64,000 nucleotides of DNA, from contig NZ_JALJXJ010000024.1 in NCBI RefSeq assembly GCF_024170005.1, positions 31,448 through 95,447 on the forward strand, written 5' to 3'. Below, piece by piece: positions 16,704-25,885 of the stretch (positions are counted from its first letter, which is position 1; each line of letters starts with the position of its first letter). The notes below the pieces were generated by a model. The model had not been told where the DNA came from. It ran no database searches and saw only the letters and a program-made list of their open reading frames with translations. Source of the DNA: Azospirillum lipoferum (GTDB lineage Bacteria > Pseudomonadota > Alphaproteobacteria > Azospirillales > Azospirillaceae). A program made the position numbers and the translations under genes.

Positions 16704-18317
16704 TCAGCGCTCGAAATAAATTGAATAGGTCCGGCCGTTGATGTTCGGATCCGAGTTGTCGCTGGCCGAGAAGAGGAGGTGGTTGTTCCAGTGGGAATAC
16801 CGCCCGCCACCGATGGTCCGGATATCATGATGCGAGCTGTGCGGCTGGCCGATCGGCCGGCCGTTCTCCAGCAGGCGGAGCGGCGACCGGGGCCCCGTTC
16901 CGATGCCGTCCGCATAACGCGCGAGTTCCGGAATGTAGCAGGCGTAGGCGAGTGTCTCGACCTGATCAGGCGAGAAGGGTGCGTCGAGAACCTGATAGCA
17001 GACCCCTTGCTCGATCTCCGGCCTCGTCTCGGCTACGGCACGGATCAGGGCGGTCTCCGGATTGACAGTGACGCCCGTCAGTTCCATCAATCGCGCGACG
17101 AAGGGCAGGAAGCTTTCCAGCGGGACCTCGAAGGAACACTGGTCGCGATTGGCCGCCTCCACCTCCCGAGTCGGGTCCTTTCGGATTAATTCGGGCACAT
17201 GGTGCATGACATAGCGCTTCCCCGTGACCCCCGCGACATGGACGAAGGCGGAGAAAAGCACATTACCCGTCCCAATCTCGCAGATGATGCAGCCTTCCGG
17301 CGCATAGGCAGCGTTCAGGATTGCAGCACCGGTCTGGCAAATCAGGATCTTGGCTTGACCGAAGAACTTCACTTCATCGGCGAAACCAAAATTATCGGGT
17401 ACGAGGCACTCGAAGCCGTAACTCTGCAGACCGGCGGCGAGAGCTTCTTCGTTAAGCATGTAACGTCCGGCGCCGCCACCCTTGCGCATCAGGAAAATGT
17501 ATTCGGGCTGGCGGATTTGAACTGAGTTATCGCGGGCTACCCGCTGCGCGATCTCCGACGTCATCGTGTTGAAGAGCGGCGGCGGCTGGTTGGTGCCGAG
17601 TGTGAACATCCGGCTCGAATAGATCAGGTCGCGGCAGAAGACGATCGGTTCGAGCGTACCACGCAGTCGGCCGCCCATCCCCAGCACCGCCAGACTGTCA
17701 TGGATCCAGCCCCGGTTGCGGTACCGACGGGGTTCGTTCTTGGTGGTAGGCATCAGGAACTTGACGTCCTTCTCCAGAATCCAGTCGCGGATCCCGTAGG
17801 CGGACAGCAGGCTGTCGAGATGCCAGTGGCCGTAATTGTCCTGAACGGTGTTGACGAGCATGACCGTATCTTCGATCACTTCCGCGCGATCGCAGATTTC
17901 CGGATCGAAGACCAACCCTTCGTCAGTCTTCGTAATATTCGGTAGAAAACGGGCCAGATAATCAAAGTTCTTATCCTGGTCACCGTAACAGACACTGTTC
18001 AAAGATTCTTTCAAAAAGACACCCGGCGCCAGCATGATCGCGCTGCGGTTCGGGAAAACGAAAACATTCTTCAGCCGGATGAAAAACAACTCTGAACTGA
18101 GATAGGATTTTCCGTTTCTGGCCCATTGGGCCGCCGGGGCATCCCTATCCGGAAAGTAATCTTCCAGAAAATAACCGTTCTTGAAGCTGACCGGCTCCGG
18201 CTTCAGGAAGTCAAAACGTCTATTTTCATCGGACTTTGAAAAAAAACCATCTACTGACACATTTTCCAGTCCAAGTTCATTGAGCGGCGTCGCATGAACC
18301 GGAAGGGTTTTACTCAT
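16704..18317 (-). CDS. GT61-type glycosyltransferase with C-terminal SHW module
   Basis: 537 residues. The N-terminal 440 or so look like the DUF563/GT61 family: NYGHWHLDSLLSAYG, then FLMRKGGGAGRYMLNEEAL (R...R...NE signature) and CQTGAAILNAAYAPEGCII (acceptor/donor-site Gly-Ala motif). Residues 451-537 (16707-16967) are an SHW module that ends only a few residues before the stop, so here the module is C-terminal. Probably the first gene of the unit that continues into rfbH, which suggests transfer of the 3,6-dideoxyhexose, but that link is inferred from gene order. The 5' end is more AT-rich than the 3' end. No signal peptide. Confidence 0.8.
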   Translation of the reverse strand: MSKTLPVHATPLNELGLENVSVDGFFSKSDENRRFDFLKPEPVSFKNGYFLEDYFPDRDAPAAQWARNGKSYLSSELFFIRLKNVFVFPNRSAIMLAPGVFLKESLNSVCYGDQDKNFDYLARFLPNITKTDEGLVFDPEICDRAEVIEDTVMLVNTVQDNYGHWHLDSLLSAYGIRDWILEKDVKFLMPTTKNEPRRYRNRGWIHDSLAVLGMGGRLRGTLEPIVFCRDLIYSSRMFTLGTNQPPPLFNTMTSEIAQRVARDNSVQIRQPEYIFLMRKGGGAGRYMLNEEALAAGLQSYGFECLVPDNFGFADEVKFFGQAKILICQTGAAILNAAYAPEGCIICEIGTGNVLFSAFVHVAGVTGKRYVMHHVPELIRKDPTREVEAANRDQCSFEVPLESFLPFVARLMELTGVTVNPETALIRAVAETRPEIEQGVCYQVLDAPFSPDQVETLAYACYIPELARYADGIGTGPRSPLRLLENGRPIGQPHSSHHDIRTIGGGRYSHWNNHLLFSASDNSDPNINGRTYSIYFER

Positions 18318-18752
18318 TTCTAATGACTCCGATAAAAAATATTCCTGCCTTCGTTTTTCAATTAATGTGAAAATCGATGGCTTAGACTGACTTTCGCCTT
18401 CGGCAGGAAGACCATAGCGATTTTGCGTTAAATCATCAAGATTAATTCCAAACTCATATGCCTTCTCTCAAGATTGTCCCAAGTTGGAATTGAGGAAAGC
18501 GACACGTTGCCTCGGGCACCGATTCGCTTGCATCACGAACCGAAGCTTCCTCCCCCTGACGGCACAATGTCGGATGACGGGCACCACCGCTTTGATTAGA
18601 GTTGTAACTTCCAGGAGGTCGCGCGGGCGCCCAAATGGAATATCGCAGGCGGCTGCACCGTAGAGGACCAATAAAATTCAACTTCTATTTGAAAGAAGGA
18701 CAAGCCTTTCAATGGATCAGCAAACCTGGAGGAAGATTGTCAGGAATATATT
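18318..18752. promoter_or_regulatory. Divergent AT-rich intergenic region
   Basis: 435 bp between the divergent GT61 and transglutaminase-like genes. The flanks are AT-rich and probably carry both promoters, although I find no clear -35/-10 pair. The centre (about 18470-18665) is GC-richer, with short open frames on the minus strand that match nothing I recognise; it may be a decayed gene or insertion. Confidence 0.3.
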
Positions 18753-20897
18753 ATGTTAAATTCTATCATCATTCCGTCTTCCATCTCGCACGAGTCCGGA
18801 TTGGCATATGAAGTTCAACTGAACTCTGACCTGATTTCGGACGACAGCCTCTTTCCACGCCGCAGCCGTCTGATACTGCTTGAAAACCAAACGATTCTCG
18901 GACCGCGCCACTGCCTTCACCAGGAGATCCGGGAGCAAGGGGGCGGACGCTACTCCCATTGGAGCGGGCGCCTGCTGTTCAGCAGCAGCGACGGCTCCGA
19001 CCCGAGGCAGAACGGCCGCACCTACCAGTATCTGGTTCTGGAAAATGACGAGACCTCGGCTTCGTTCGTGCTTGGCGTCGTCCGGCGAGGTCTTGCAATC
19101 CAGCATAATTTCGCGGAATTCCAGCCTGGGGGAATGCACAACCCGGACGATCAGCAGATCATCCAGGCGATTGCCTTCCTGCTCACCCTCCCGGCCCGCC
19201 AGCATCTGCTGCGCGGGGATCAGCGGCGAACCCGACAGCGGTCATCCCCGTCTTCTCCCGACCACCGCAGTTGGATGGGGATGGTGACGGCGGAAGAGCC
19301 GGGCCTGCCCATCGCCATCGCCGAGCCGGAACCCCGCCTGCGCACTATCCGGTTGCGCAACCCGTCTATGCACACGGCGACGATCACCGGCTTCCGCTCC
19401 GGCGGCTGGACCACTCCCTGGACGCGCAGCCAGCTGCTGGAAAGCATCGGCGCGACCGGGCTGTCCCAACGTCAGGCCGCCTTCGCGGTCTGGCAGTATA
19501 TCGCCCGTTCGGGCGTACGCGGATCGCCGAGCATCGGACAGAAGCACCGGCGGGACCCGATCCCGTTCCTGTGCCTTTATGGCGGGGACTGCAACGACTT
19601 CGCAACGGTCTATTGCACCATCGCCCACGCCTGCGGGCTGGAGGCGCGGGTCGCCGTCTATGACGGGCATGGCGCGCCGGAGGTCCGGATCGACGGCCGG
19701 TGGGTCATCCTCGATCCGAATCTGGTAACCTTCACGCGCGATCAGCGTACCGGCCTGCTGGACGGCGCCAACAGCATCACTAGGGAACGGCTGGAGGAAA
19801 GCCGCTATGGCTATCCCGTCGCCACCTTGGACAATGCCGACACCCCGCTGCTGTCCCACCAGTGGAAGCACTACAACGCCATCTTCGCGACCCGGAGCTT
19901 CTCCCTGGCGCCTCCCGAGGAAGCGGCGTGGCACGAGCTGTCCCTGTCCCTGGCGCCCGGCGACGATCTCAGCTTCCATGCCGATCTGGACGGCATGGCG
20001 CCTCCCTTCTTCTGCAATGGCGAAACCCTGAACGCGCCGTCGCAGGCCAGTTACCGGCTGATCCGGCGGATGGCGAAGGAGGCGGGCGCCCCGCTCGACC
20101 TGACGGTGGCGGTGCCGTTCCCGATCCTGGACGCCATGCTGGAAGTCTCCGCCTTCTCGGATTCCGAATGGCCCGAGACCTTCAGGATCGGGCTGTCCGC
20201 GTCCGGGCAGGAGATCGGCTCGCTGGTCATCGAAGAGCGCCACTTCATCGGCCGCAATCACTTTGAGGTCCCGCTTGGAGAAGCCGTCGCTCCAGGCCGC
20301 GCGCGCGAACCCTTCATGGATTTGCAGGTCGTCCTGCCGCAGTTCCTGGGCCCGCTCGCCGTCGAGGCAAAGCTGACGGTCATCGGCTCCGTCCTGGCCG
20401 CGGCGCTTCCCCAGCTTTGCCATGGGGACAGCACGATCGAGGTTCTCGGCGAATTCGAGACGCTGGAGCTGACGGTCGAAGGCTCGGAAAGGGCCATCGA
20501 CTGCGAGCCGGTGCCGGCACCGACCCTGCATCCGCCGGTGATCCGGCAGCCCGGCGACGAGCCCGGACAGGACGGCAGCGTTGAACTGAGCTGGGAGGGC
20601 GATCCGCTCTTCGCCTATGAAGTCATGCTCTGCTGTGACGAGCATTTCATCGAGCCGATCCTGCCCCAATACATGCGCATCGTCGACAAGGCCAGCCTGA
20701 CGGTGCCGCTGCGACACCTGTCTGGGGTTCCCGACATCTTCTGGCGAGTCCGGGCGGTGACAGGGCCATATGCCTATGGGCCGCCCGCGTCAATGCGCCT
20801 CGATCTTCCCACGGATCTCGTCGTTGCGCCGGCGCCGCCGGTTCCCGAGCAACAATTCGTCTGCGGCATCCGCGAGGAATTCAGGCTTCCAGACTGA
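18753..20897 (+). CDS. SHW-module transglutaminase-like protein
   Basis: 714 residues; AGGAA lies 8-9 nt before the ATG. Residues 14-97 are an SHW module (GRYSHW 65-70; SDGSDPRQNGR). A transglutaminase-like cysteine-peptidase core follows with a complete predicted triad: C280 in YGGDCNDFA, H306 in GHGAPEVRIDG and D321 in WVILDPN, spaced as in the superfamily. The C-terminal half (about 390-690) has beta-sandwich-like blocks, the last resembling a fibronectin-III repeat (SVELSWEGDPLFAYEV ... FWRVRAVTG). No signal peptide or transmembrane segment. It could be a peptidase, amidase or acyl-transferring enzyme. It is divergent from the GT61 gene and convergent with the radical SAM gene. The fold call is good; the reaction is unknown. 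Confidence 0.75.
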   Translation: MLNSIIIPSSISHESGLAYEVQLNSDLISDDSLFPRRSRLILLENQTILGPRHCLHQEIREQGGGRYSHWSGRLLFSSSDGSDPRQNGRTYQYLVLENDETSASFVLGVVRRGLAIQHNFAEFQPGGMHNPDDQQIIQAIAFLLTLPARQHLLRGDQRRTRQRSSPSSPDHRSWMGMVTAEEPGLPIAIAEPEPRLRTIRLRNPSMHTATITGFRSGGWTTPWTRSQLLESIGATGLSQRQAAFAVWQYIARSGVRGSPSIGQKHRRDPIPFLCLYGGDCNDFATVYCTIAHACGLEARVAVYDGHGAPEVRIDGRWVILDPNLVTFTRDQRTGLLDGANSITRERLEESRYGYPVATLDNADTPLLSHQWKHYNAIFATRSFSLAPPEEAAWHELSLSLAPGDDLSFHADLDGMAPPFFCNGETLNAPSQASYRLIRRMAKEAGAPLDLTVAVPFPILDAMLEVSAFSDSEWPETFRIGLSASGQEIGSLVIEERHFIGRNHFEVPLGEAVAPGRAREPFMDLQVVLPQFLGPLAVEAKLTVIGSVLAAALPQLCHGDSTIEVLGEFETLELTVEGSERAIDCEPVPAPTLHPPVIRQPGDEPGQDGSVELSWEGDPLFAYEVMLCCDEHFIEPILPQYMRIVDKASLTVPLRHLSGVPDIFWRVRAVTGPYAYGPPASMRLDLPTDLVVAPAPPVPEQQFVCGIREEFRLPD

Positions 20898-20957
20898 CCC
20901 GCCCCGGCCTTCACGGCCCGGAGCGGGGACAGTCCTGTCGGCGGGGAACGTCCGGTA

Positions 20958-23129
20958 TCAGCTTCCGCCATAGCTTTTGACGCAGCCTGCACATTCCGGC
21001 AGCACGACGGGATTCAGGCTGTCATGCCGCAGGGAGCGGCGCAGGCTTTCATAGCGCTTGCCGCACCAGGTGTTCAGGAACGCATCCAGGCTTGTGGCAA
21101 AGCCGAGAACCGTCCGCTGGGTGCGGCAGCAGGCGTAGATCTCGCCGTCCAGCCCGATGTCCACATACTGCAGCGGCGCCATGCAGGCATAGACGGGATG
21201 GGCGCCGGAACTGCCCGACAGGATCGGATAGTTGGCATGGCCGGATCGCGCCTTGTAATGGACGGTGTCCACGACCTCCTTGTTGGTGAAGCGGATCCAG
21301 TTCGGCTCGAACCGTATGTCGGGGCCGTCCGGATGCGCCGCCGCCCATTCACCCAATGCGGCAATCTGGGGAGCCAACTCCTCGGGGCTCGGCTGCTCCT
21401 CGAATGAATCCGAGATCGGATCGTACTGGCGGAAATTCACCGAATCGATCTGGTTCGCATGGGCCCACTCCATGACGTCCATCATCGCCGGCAGAGTGCG
21501 GCGGGTGACCGTCGGGTTGACGCACAGCTTCAGTTTTTCAGGATCACGCAGTTCGTTCAGTCGACGGACCCCCCGCTCGACATTCTCCCATTTCCCGTTC
21601 CGGCGGACATCGTTGAACAGCGGGCCGGTCGCATCGATGGACATCCAGACGGTGCCCACCATGCCGGCCAGAAGATTGACCAGCCGGTCGGTCAGCAGGG
21701 TGGCGTTGGTCTGAAGCTTGAACACGCAGCCGTGGTCGCGGATCGCCCTCAGCACCTCCTCGAAGTCCGGATGCAGAGACGGCTCGCCGTAGCTGCTCAA
21801 CTCCACCTCGGTCATGAAGGGCAGGATGGTGTCCGCCACCTTGCGGAACATCCCGATATCCATGAACCGGCGGGGAATCTTCTCGTTGTCGAGGAACTTC
21901 TGGCTGCCGCAGATCTCGCAACGCAGGTTGCATTTGTTGGTCAGGCCGATGTTGCAGTACTGCGGCAAAGCGAAGCGGCTGCCGTTGCGATACAGGACAT
22001 AGGCTCCCCGGGCGGCGTGGTAGATGATCGACCCGTCGTCCAGGGTTTTGTGAATCTTGTATCCGATCTGATAGTGGCGTCCGTTGGTGTTGGGATCGCT
22101 GTTGTCGCTGGTGGCGAACCACAGCTCGTTCCCCCAATGGCTGTAGCGGCCCTCGCCTTTCTGGCGGATGTCGTCGTGGAGCATGTCCGCCCGCGGCAGG
22201 TACACGCCGTCCTCGATCAGGAAAAGCTCCGAGTAGCGGCTTTTCCCATCCGATGCCAGGGGGGCGAGATCCGGAATGTAGGCGGTCCAGGCGAAGCCGC
22301 CGGCATTGCCGTACCGCCCCGGCAGGTCGACGGTATAAACCCCCTCCTCGAACGACAGGCGGGCGTAGCCTTCCTTGACGGGGGCCGCCGGCACGGCCTG
22401 TTCGGCCGCCACGATGGAAATCGTGTAGTCCCGGCCGTTGCTGTTGGGATCGCTGTTGTCGGAGGTGGAGAACCACAGCCCGTCGCCCCAATGGCTGTAA
22501 CGGCCGCCACCCTTCTGCCGGACATCGTCGTGAAGCTGGTCCGCCGGCCCCAGGGGAAGGCCGTCCTCCATGAACTGCAGTTTGAATCCTGTCCCGCCTT
22601 TCCCCCAGGCTTCGAATTGGGGCAGCTTCACGAGCCAGGCAAAGCCGTTGTCGGAAGCGAAGGGCTTCGGCAGCGGATAGGGTATCCCTACCTGCGGTTG
22701 GGCCCCAGACCCGACCGGCGACGGCACGACCGAAGAAGGGCGCCCGCCCTCAGGCTCCTCGACTTTGCCTGCGCCAGAATTGATGTCTTGATTGATAATA
22801 ATCGTGTAGTGCCGGCCGTTGGTGTTGGGGTCGCTGTTGTCGGAGGCGGAGAACCACAATCCGTCGCCCCAATGGCTGTAGCGGCCACCGCCCTGCTGAC
22901 GGATATCGTCGTGAAGCTGGTCCGCCGGCCCCAGGGGACGGCCGTTTTCCAACAGTGACGCGGACGAACGGGGCATTTCCGGCGTAGCCCCGTAAGCGCT
23001 CAACTCCGGCAGCGAAATATGCCAGCCGTAACCCCCATCATCCTTGAACGGCCCCTCAAGGAGGTACGGCTGGGCCTGGGAGGACGCGCGTTCCGCGGTG
23101 CTATGCCCTTTTGGCATTGTATCCCACAT
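20958..23129 (-). CDS. Radical SAM/SPASM protein with three SHW modules
   Basis: 723 residues if it starts at ATG 23129; ATG 23117 is an alternative and neither has a strong ribosome site. Three SHW modules occupy residues about 30-112, 159-240 and 277-357, joined by Pro/Gly/Glu-rich linkers. A radical SAM domain follows, with C400-x3-C404-x2-C407 in TNKCNLRCEICG for the [4Fe-4S] cluster and EVELSSYGEPSLHPDF as the SAM-binding GE-type motif. A C-terminal SPASM-like region holds clustered cysteines (YACMAPLQ, GEIYACCRTQ, WCGKRY, PECAGC). Such enzymes modify peptides, sugars or protein residues. The start region overlaps the divergent TPR gene's start (23128), so one of the two starts is likely further in. 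Confidence 0.85.
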   Translation of the reverse strand: MWDTMPKGHSTAERASSQAQPYLLEGPFKDDGGYGWHISLPELSAYGATPEMPRSSASLLENGRPLGPADQLHDDIRQQGGGRYSHWGDGLWFSASDNSDPNTNGRHYTIIINQDINSGAGKVEEPEGGRPSSVVPSPVGSGAQPQVGIPYPLPKPFASDNGFAWLVKLPQFEAWGKGGTGFKLQFMEDGLPLGPADQLHDDVRQKGGGRYSHWGDGLWFSTSDNSDPNSNGRDYTISIVAAEQAVPAAPVKEGYARLSFEEGVYTVDLPGRYGNAGGFAWTAYIPDLAPLASDGKSRYSELFLIEDGVYLPRADMLHDDIRQKGEGRYSHWGNELWFATSDNSDPNTNGRHYQIGYKIHKTLDDGSIIYHAARGAYVLYRNGSRFALPQYCNIGLTNKCNLRCEICGSQKFLDNEKIPRRFMDIGMFRKVADTILPFMTEVELSSYGEPSLHPDFEEVLRAIRDHGCVFKLQTNATLLTDRLVNLLAGMVGTVWMSIDATGPLFNDVRRNGKWENVERGVRRLNELRDPEKLKLCVNPTVTRRTLPAMMDVMEWAHANQIDSVNFRQYDPISDSFEEQPSPEELAPQIAALGEWAAAHPDGPDIRFEPNWIRFTNKEVVDTVHYKARSGHANYPILSGSSGAHPVYACMAPLQYVDIGLDGEIYACCRTQRTVLGFATSLDAFLNTWCGKRYESLRRSLRHDSLNPVVLPECAGCVKSYGGS
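22059..23042 (-). repeat. Internal coding repeat: three SHW units
   Basis: Three in-frame units of about 245 bp (22794-23042, 22410-22655, 22059-22301) encode the tandem SHW modules. Units 1 and 2 share long near-identical runs (LGPADQLHDD and GGGRYSHWGDGLWFS in both proteins), pointing to recent duplication; unit 3 is more diverged (YLPRADMLHDD). Confidence 0.85.
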
Positions 23130-23940
23130 GATCTCTGGAGTACGATTAACAGGCTTCTTTGAAATAGATACACATCAAGAAACATTAAGAAAGCTTTCAC
23201 GTCAATTGGATATGTTCTTTGGCCGGAACGATGTTTCAATTTTTTTGGATGAAGTGATGAGCGTATATTCAGAAAAATCCTCTGACCACTCATCATCAAT
23301 TAAAAAAGATGAGCAAATCCCCCCGGTAATATTACAAATATCATACAGCGAAGATTGTGAAGAAACAGGTGATTTCTTTGTCGCTGGTGGTCGCTTTGAC
23401 AAAGCTATAGAATTTTATTCAAAGGCAGAGAAAGAATCGAAGCGGCGACCTGAAGTTTTAAAAAAGCTGGCTCATGCAGAGATGGCGCGCGGCAACATCG
23501 TTGCGGCAGGTTTTGCATTCGATGAAGTCCTGCGAGTTAATCCGAACGATTTATCGGCCGAGGTTGGACTCGTGGAGGTGGCCATTGCTTTAAACAACCG
23601 CGACGAAGCGTCACAACGGCTCGGCAGGCTCAAAGTTGCGCTTGACCAAAGCGGAAACACGCTGGCGGCGCGTCTTGGAAGTGCTTGTCACACCATGATT
23701 CAACGTATGAGTGAGCAGACGGCCCTGTCCGCAGGATCGTCAGCGACCGACGCCCCCGCCTCCGGCTGGGACATCCGGCAGGCGATCGGCCGGCTGAAGG
23801 AGGGGGAGGAGAATGGATTGCGGGAACGCGCGGCGATGCTGATCCAACTCCGGACCCAGTCGGCGATGATCGAGAGCCTGAAGGGGCTGGTCGGCTTTCT
23901 GTCCGAGCGGCTCCGGCAAGCCGCCCGCCCGCACCGGTGA
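23128..23940 (+). CDS. TPR-repeat protein, AT-rich 5' half
   Basis: About 270 residues from ATG 23128; the start is uncertain because no ribosome site precedes it and it overlaps the divergent gene's start. ATG 23212 is another possibility. Residues about 85-190 look like two or three TPRs (FFVAGGRFDKAIEFYSKAEKE, KLAHAEMARGNIVAAGFAFDEV, NPNDLSAEVGLVEVAIALNN). The C-terminus is helical and charged. Bases up to about 23700 are AT-rich and use rare codons for this genome; after that composition returns to normal within the same frame. It ends 79 bp before asnB. Function unknown, perhaps a scaffold for the adjacent enzymes. Confidence 0.6.
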   Translation: MISGVRLTGFFEIDTHQETLRKLSRQLDMFFGRNDVSIFLDEVMSVYSEKSSDHSSSIKKDEQIPPVILQISYSEDCEETGDFFVAGGRFDKAIEFYSKAEKESKRRPEVLKKLAHAEMARGNIVAAGFAFDEVLRVNPNDLSAEVGLVEVAIALNNRDEASQRLGRLKVALDQSGNTLAARLGSACHTMIQRMSEQTALSAGSSATDAPASGWDIRQAIGRLKEGEENGLRERAAMLIQLRTQSAMIESLKGLVGFLSERLRQAARPHR

Positions 23941-24019
23941 CCCTGCAAAGCCCGATTCCGACTGTCCCGGGGTATCGGCCAGGACATTGGCCAAGTCATT
24001 AGGAGGCATAACGTCGATC

Positions 24020-25885
24020 ATGTGCGGCATTGCAGGATTGGTGAATTTCGGCGGCCGGTTCAGCAGACAGGAATTGGCGAACATCGCCGAGGCGATGGCA
24101 GACACCATGATCCATCGCGGCCCGGACGACGGCGGCGTCTGGGTTGACGACACCAATTTCTGCGCCTTCTCGCACCGCCGCCTCAGCATCATCGACACGT
24201 CTTCGGGCGGGCATCAGCCGATGCAGACCCCCGACGGCCGCCATTCCATCTGCTTCAACGGGGAGCTTTACAGCTTCCTGGAGCTGAAGGAGGATCTGGA
24301 GGCCCGCGGCTACCGGTTCCGGACCCGCTCCGACACCGAGGTGCTGCTGTACGGCCTGCGCGAATACGGCACGGCGCTGCTGTCGCGCATGGATGCGATG
24401 TACGCCTTCGCCCTGTTCGACCATGACAACCGGTCGATGCTGCTCGCCCGCGACCCGTTCGGGGAGAAGCCGCTCTATTACTGGCAGGGAAACGGTCTGT
24501 TCGCCTTCGCATCGGAGCTTCAGGCGCTGACCGTGCTGCCGGGGTTCGACGCGGCGATCGATCTGGAAAGCATCGCCGGCTATCTCAGCTTCCAGTATGT
24601 GCCGGGCACCCGCACCATCTACCGCGACGTCCGCCGCCTGCCGCCCGGCTGCTATCTGCGTCTGAGCGAGGACGGGCATGCGACCGTATGCCGCCATTTC
24701 GCCTTCGAAGCGGAGCCCTACCAGGGGAAGGTCCGCAGCATCGACGAGCTGGCCGACGAACTGGAGGAGATCCTCGTCCGCTCGGTCAAGCGCAAGCTGA
24801 TCAGCGACGTGCCGCTGGGAGCCTTCCTATCGGGCGGCGTCGATTCCACCCTGGTGGCGGCCATCGCCACCAAGCGGCTGAACCGCAACCTGATGACCTT
24901 CTCGATCGGTTTCGCGGACACGCCGGAATCCGAGCATGAGGACGCGCGGGCCATGGCCCGCCATCTGGGGACGGACCATCGCGACCGCATCATCTCGCCC
25001 GACATGCTGGCGCTCGGCGAACATGTCGGATCGGTGCTGGACGAACCCAACGGCGACACGTCCTGCCTGCCGACCTTCCTGCTGACCCAGTTCGCCCGCG
25101 AACATGTCACGGTCGCCCTGTCGGGCGACGGCGGGGACGAGCTGTTCGGCGGTTACGGCCGCTATTTCTCCACCCTGGAGGACGCCGCCCGCCTGGAGCG
25201 CGATCCCGCCGGCATGGCGGGTTGGGACCCCGGCAGCGCCTATTACTCGTACCGGATCCTGGTTTACGCCGACAGCGACGTGACGCGCCTGCTGGGCCGG
25301 ATGCCGCCGGAGAACGCCAGCCTCCTGCGCCATCTGCGCTCCACCATCAGCCGCAGCGCGAAGCCGCTGATCCACCGACTGCGCGAACTCGACGCGGCCC
25401 ACTACATGCCGGGCGCCGTCCTGCCGAAGGTCGACCGGATGAGCATGCAGAACAGCCTGGAGGTGCGCGCACCGCTGCTCGGCCTGGAGGTCGCCCGCTT
25501 CGCCAGCGGCCTTCGCCCTGAGGAGTGCTATGCCGCCGGACAGGGCAAGCGCGTCCTGAAGCAGATCGCCGCCCGCTACGTTCCCCGCGACTGGCTCGAA
25601 CGGCCCAAGCGCGGCTTCGGCCTGCCCATGGCGCTGTGGGGGAAGGACCAGCTGCTGCCCCGCACCCGGGCGCTCACGCTGGATGCCGGAAGCCGCCTGC
25701 AGGACTGGATCCCGGTGGAGCGGATCGCCGCCTTCCTCGACCATCAGGAACAGTCCTACAGCGCCTACCAGCTCTGGCTGCTCTTCATCCTGGAAAGCTG
25801 GCTGCGCGCCCGTCCGGGCTATCCCGCGCACGCGTTGGGCACAGCCGCCTCCATTCGGCCCCAAGCCTCCATGGTGCTTCAGTGA
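24020..25885 (+). CDS. asnB: Asparagine synthase (glutamine-hydrolysing) family
   Basis: 621 residues. Start at ATG 24020, so that Cys2 (MCGIAG) is the glutaminase nucleophile; AGGAGG lies 13 nt upstream. N-terminal class II amidotransferase with HRGPDDGG and SFNGE-type (CFNGELYS) motifs; synthetase domain with the ATP-pyrophosphatase loop SGGVDSTL, GDGGDELFGGYGRY and KVDRMSMQNSLEVRAPLL. All catalytic motifs absent from the homologue at 5536 are intact here. In O-antigen clusters such enzymes amidate sugar carboxylates using glutamine; ordinary asparagine synthesis is also possible. Its stop overlaps the GTG start of the next gene, so the amide is probably made for that pathway. Confidence 0.9.
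   Translation: MCGIAGLVNFGGRFSRQELANIAEAMADTMIHRGPDDGGVWVDDTNFCAFSHRRLSIIDTSSGGHQPMQTPDGRHSICFNGELYSFLELKEDLEARGYRFRTRSDTEVLLYGLREYGTALLSRMDAMYAFALFDHDNRSMLLARDPFGEKPLYYWQGNGLFAFASELQALTVLPGFDAAIDLESIAGYLSFQYVPGTRTIYRDVRRLPPGCYLRLSEDGHATVCRHFAFEAEPYQGKVRSIDELADELEEILVRSVKRKLISDVPLGAFLSGGVDSTLVAAIATKRLNRNLMTFSIGFADTPESEHEDARAMARHLGTDHRDRIISPDMLALGEHVGSVLDEPNGDTSCLPTFLLTQFAREHVTVALSGDGGDELFGGYGRYFSTLEDAARLERDPAGMAGWDPGSAYYSYRILVYADSDVTRLLGRMPPENASLLRHLRSTISRSAKPLIHRLRELDAAHYMPGAVLPKVDRMSMQNSLEVRAPLLGLEVARFASGLRPEECYAAGQGKRVLKQIAARYVPRDWLERPKRGFGLPMALWGKDQLLPRTRALTLDAGSRLQDWIPVERIAAFLDHQEQSYSAYQLWLLFILESWLRARPGYPAHALGTAASIRPQASMVLQ

Noticed and set aside
18468..18681. Two overlapping 67-75-codon minus-strand frames in the divergent gap
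   Set aside because: They have no recognisable domain and no ribosome site; at most a decayed gene. Not called as coding.
22059..23042. Possible CRISPR-like repeat in the radical SAM gene
   Set aside because: The repeats are about 245 bp, in frame and encode protein modules; no short repeats with unique spacers occur anywhere in the window.
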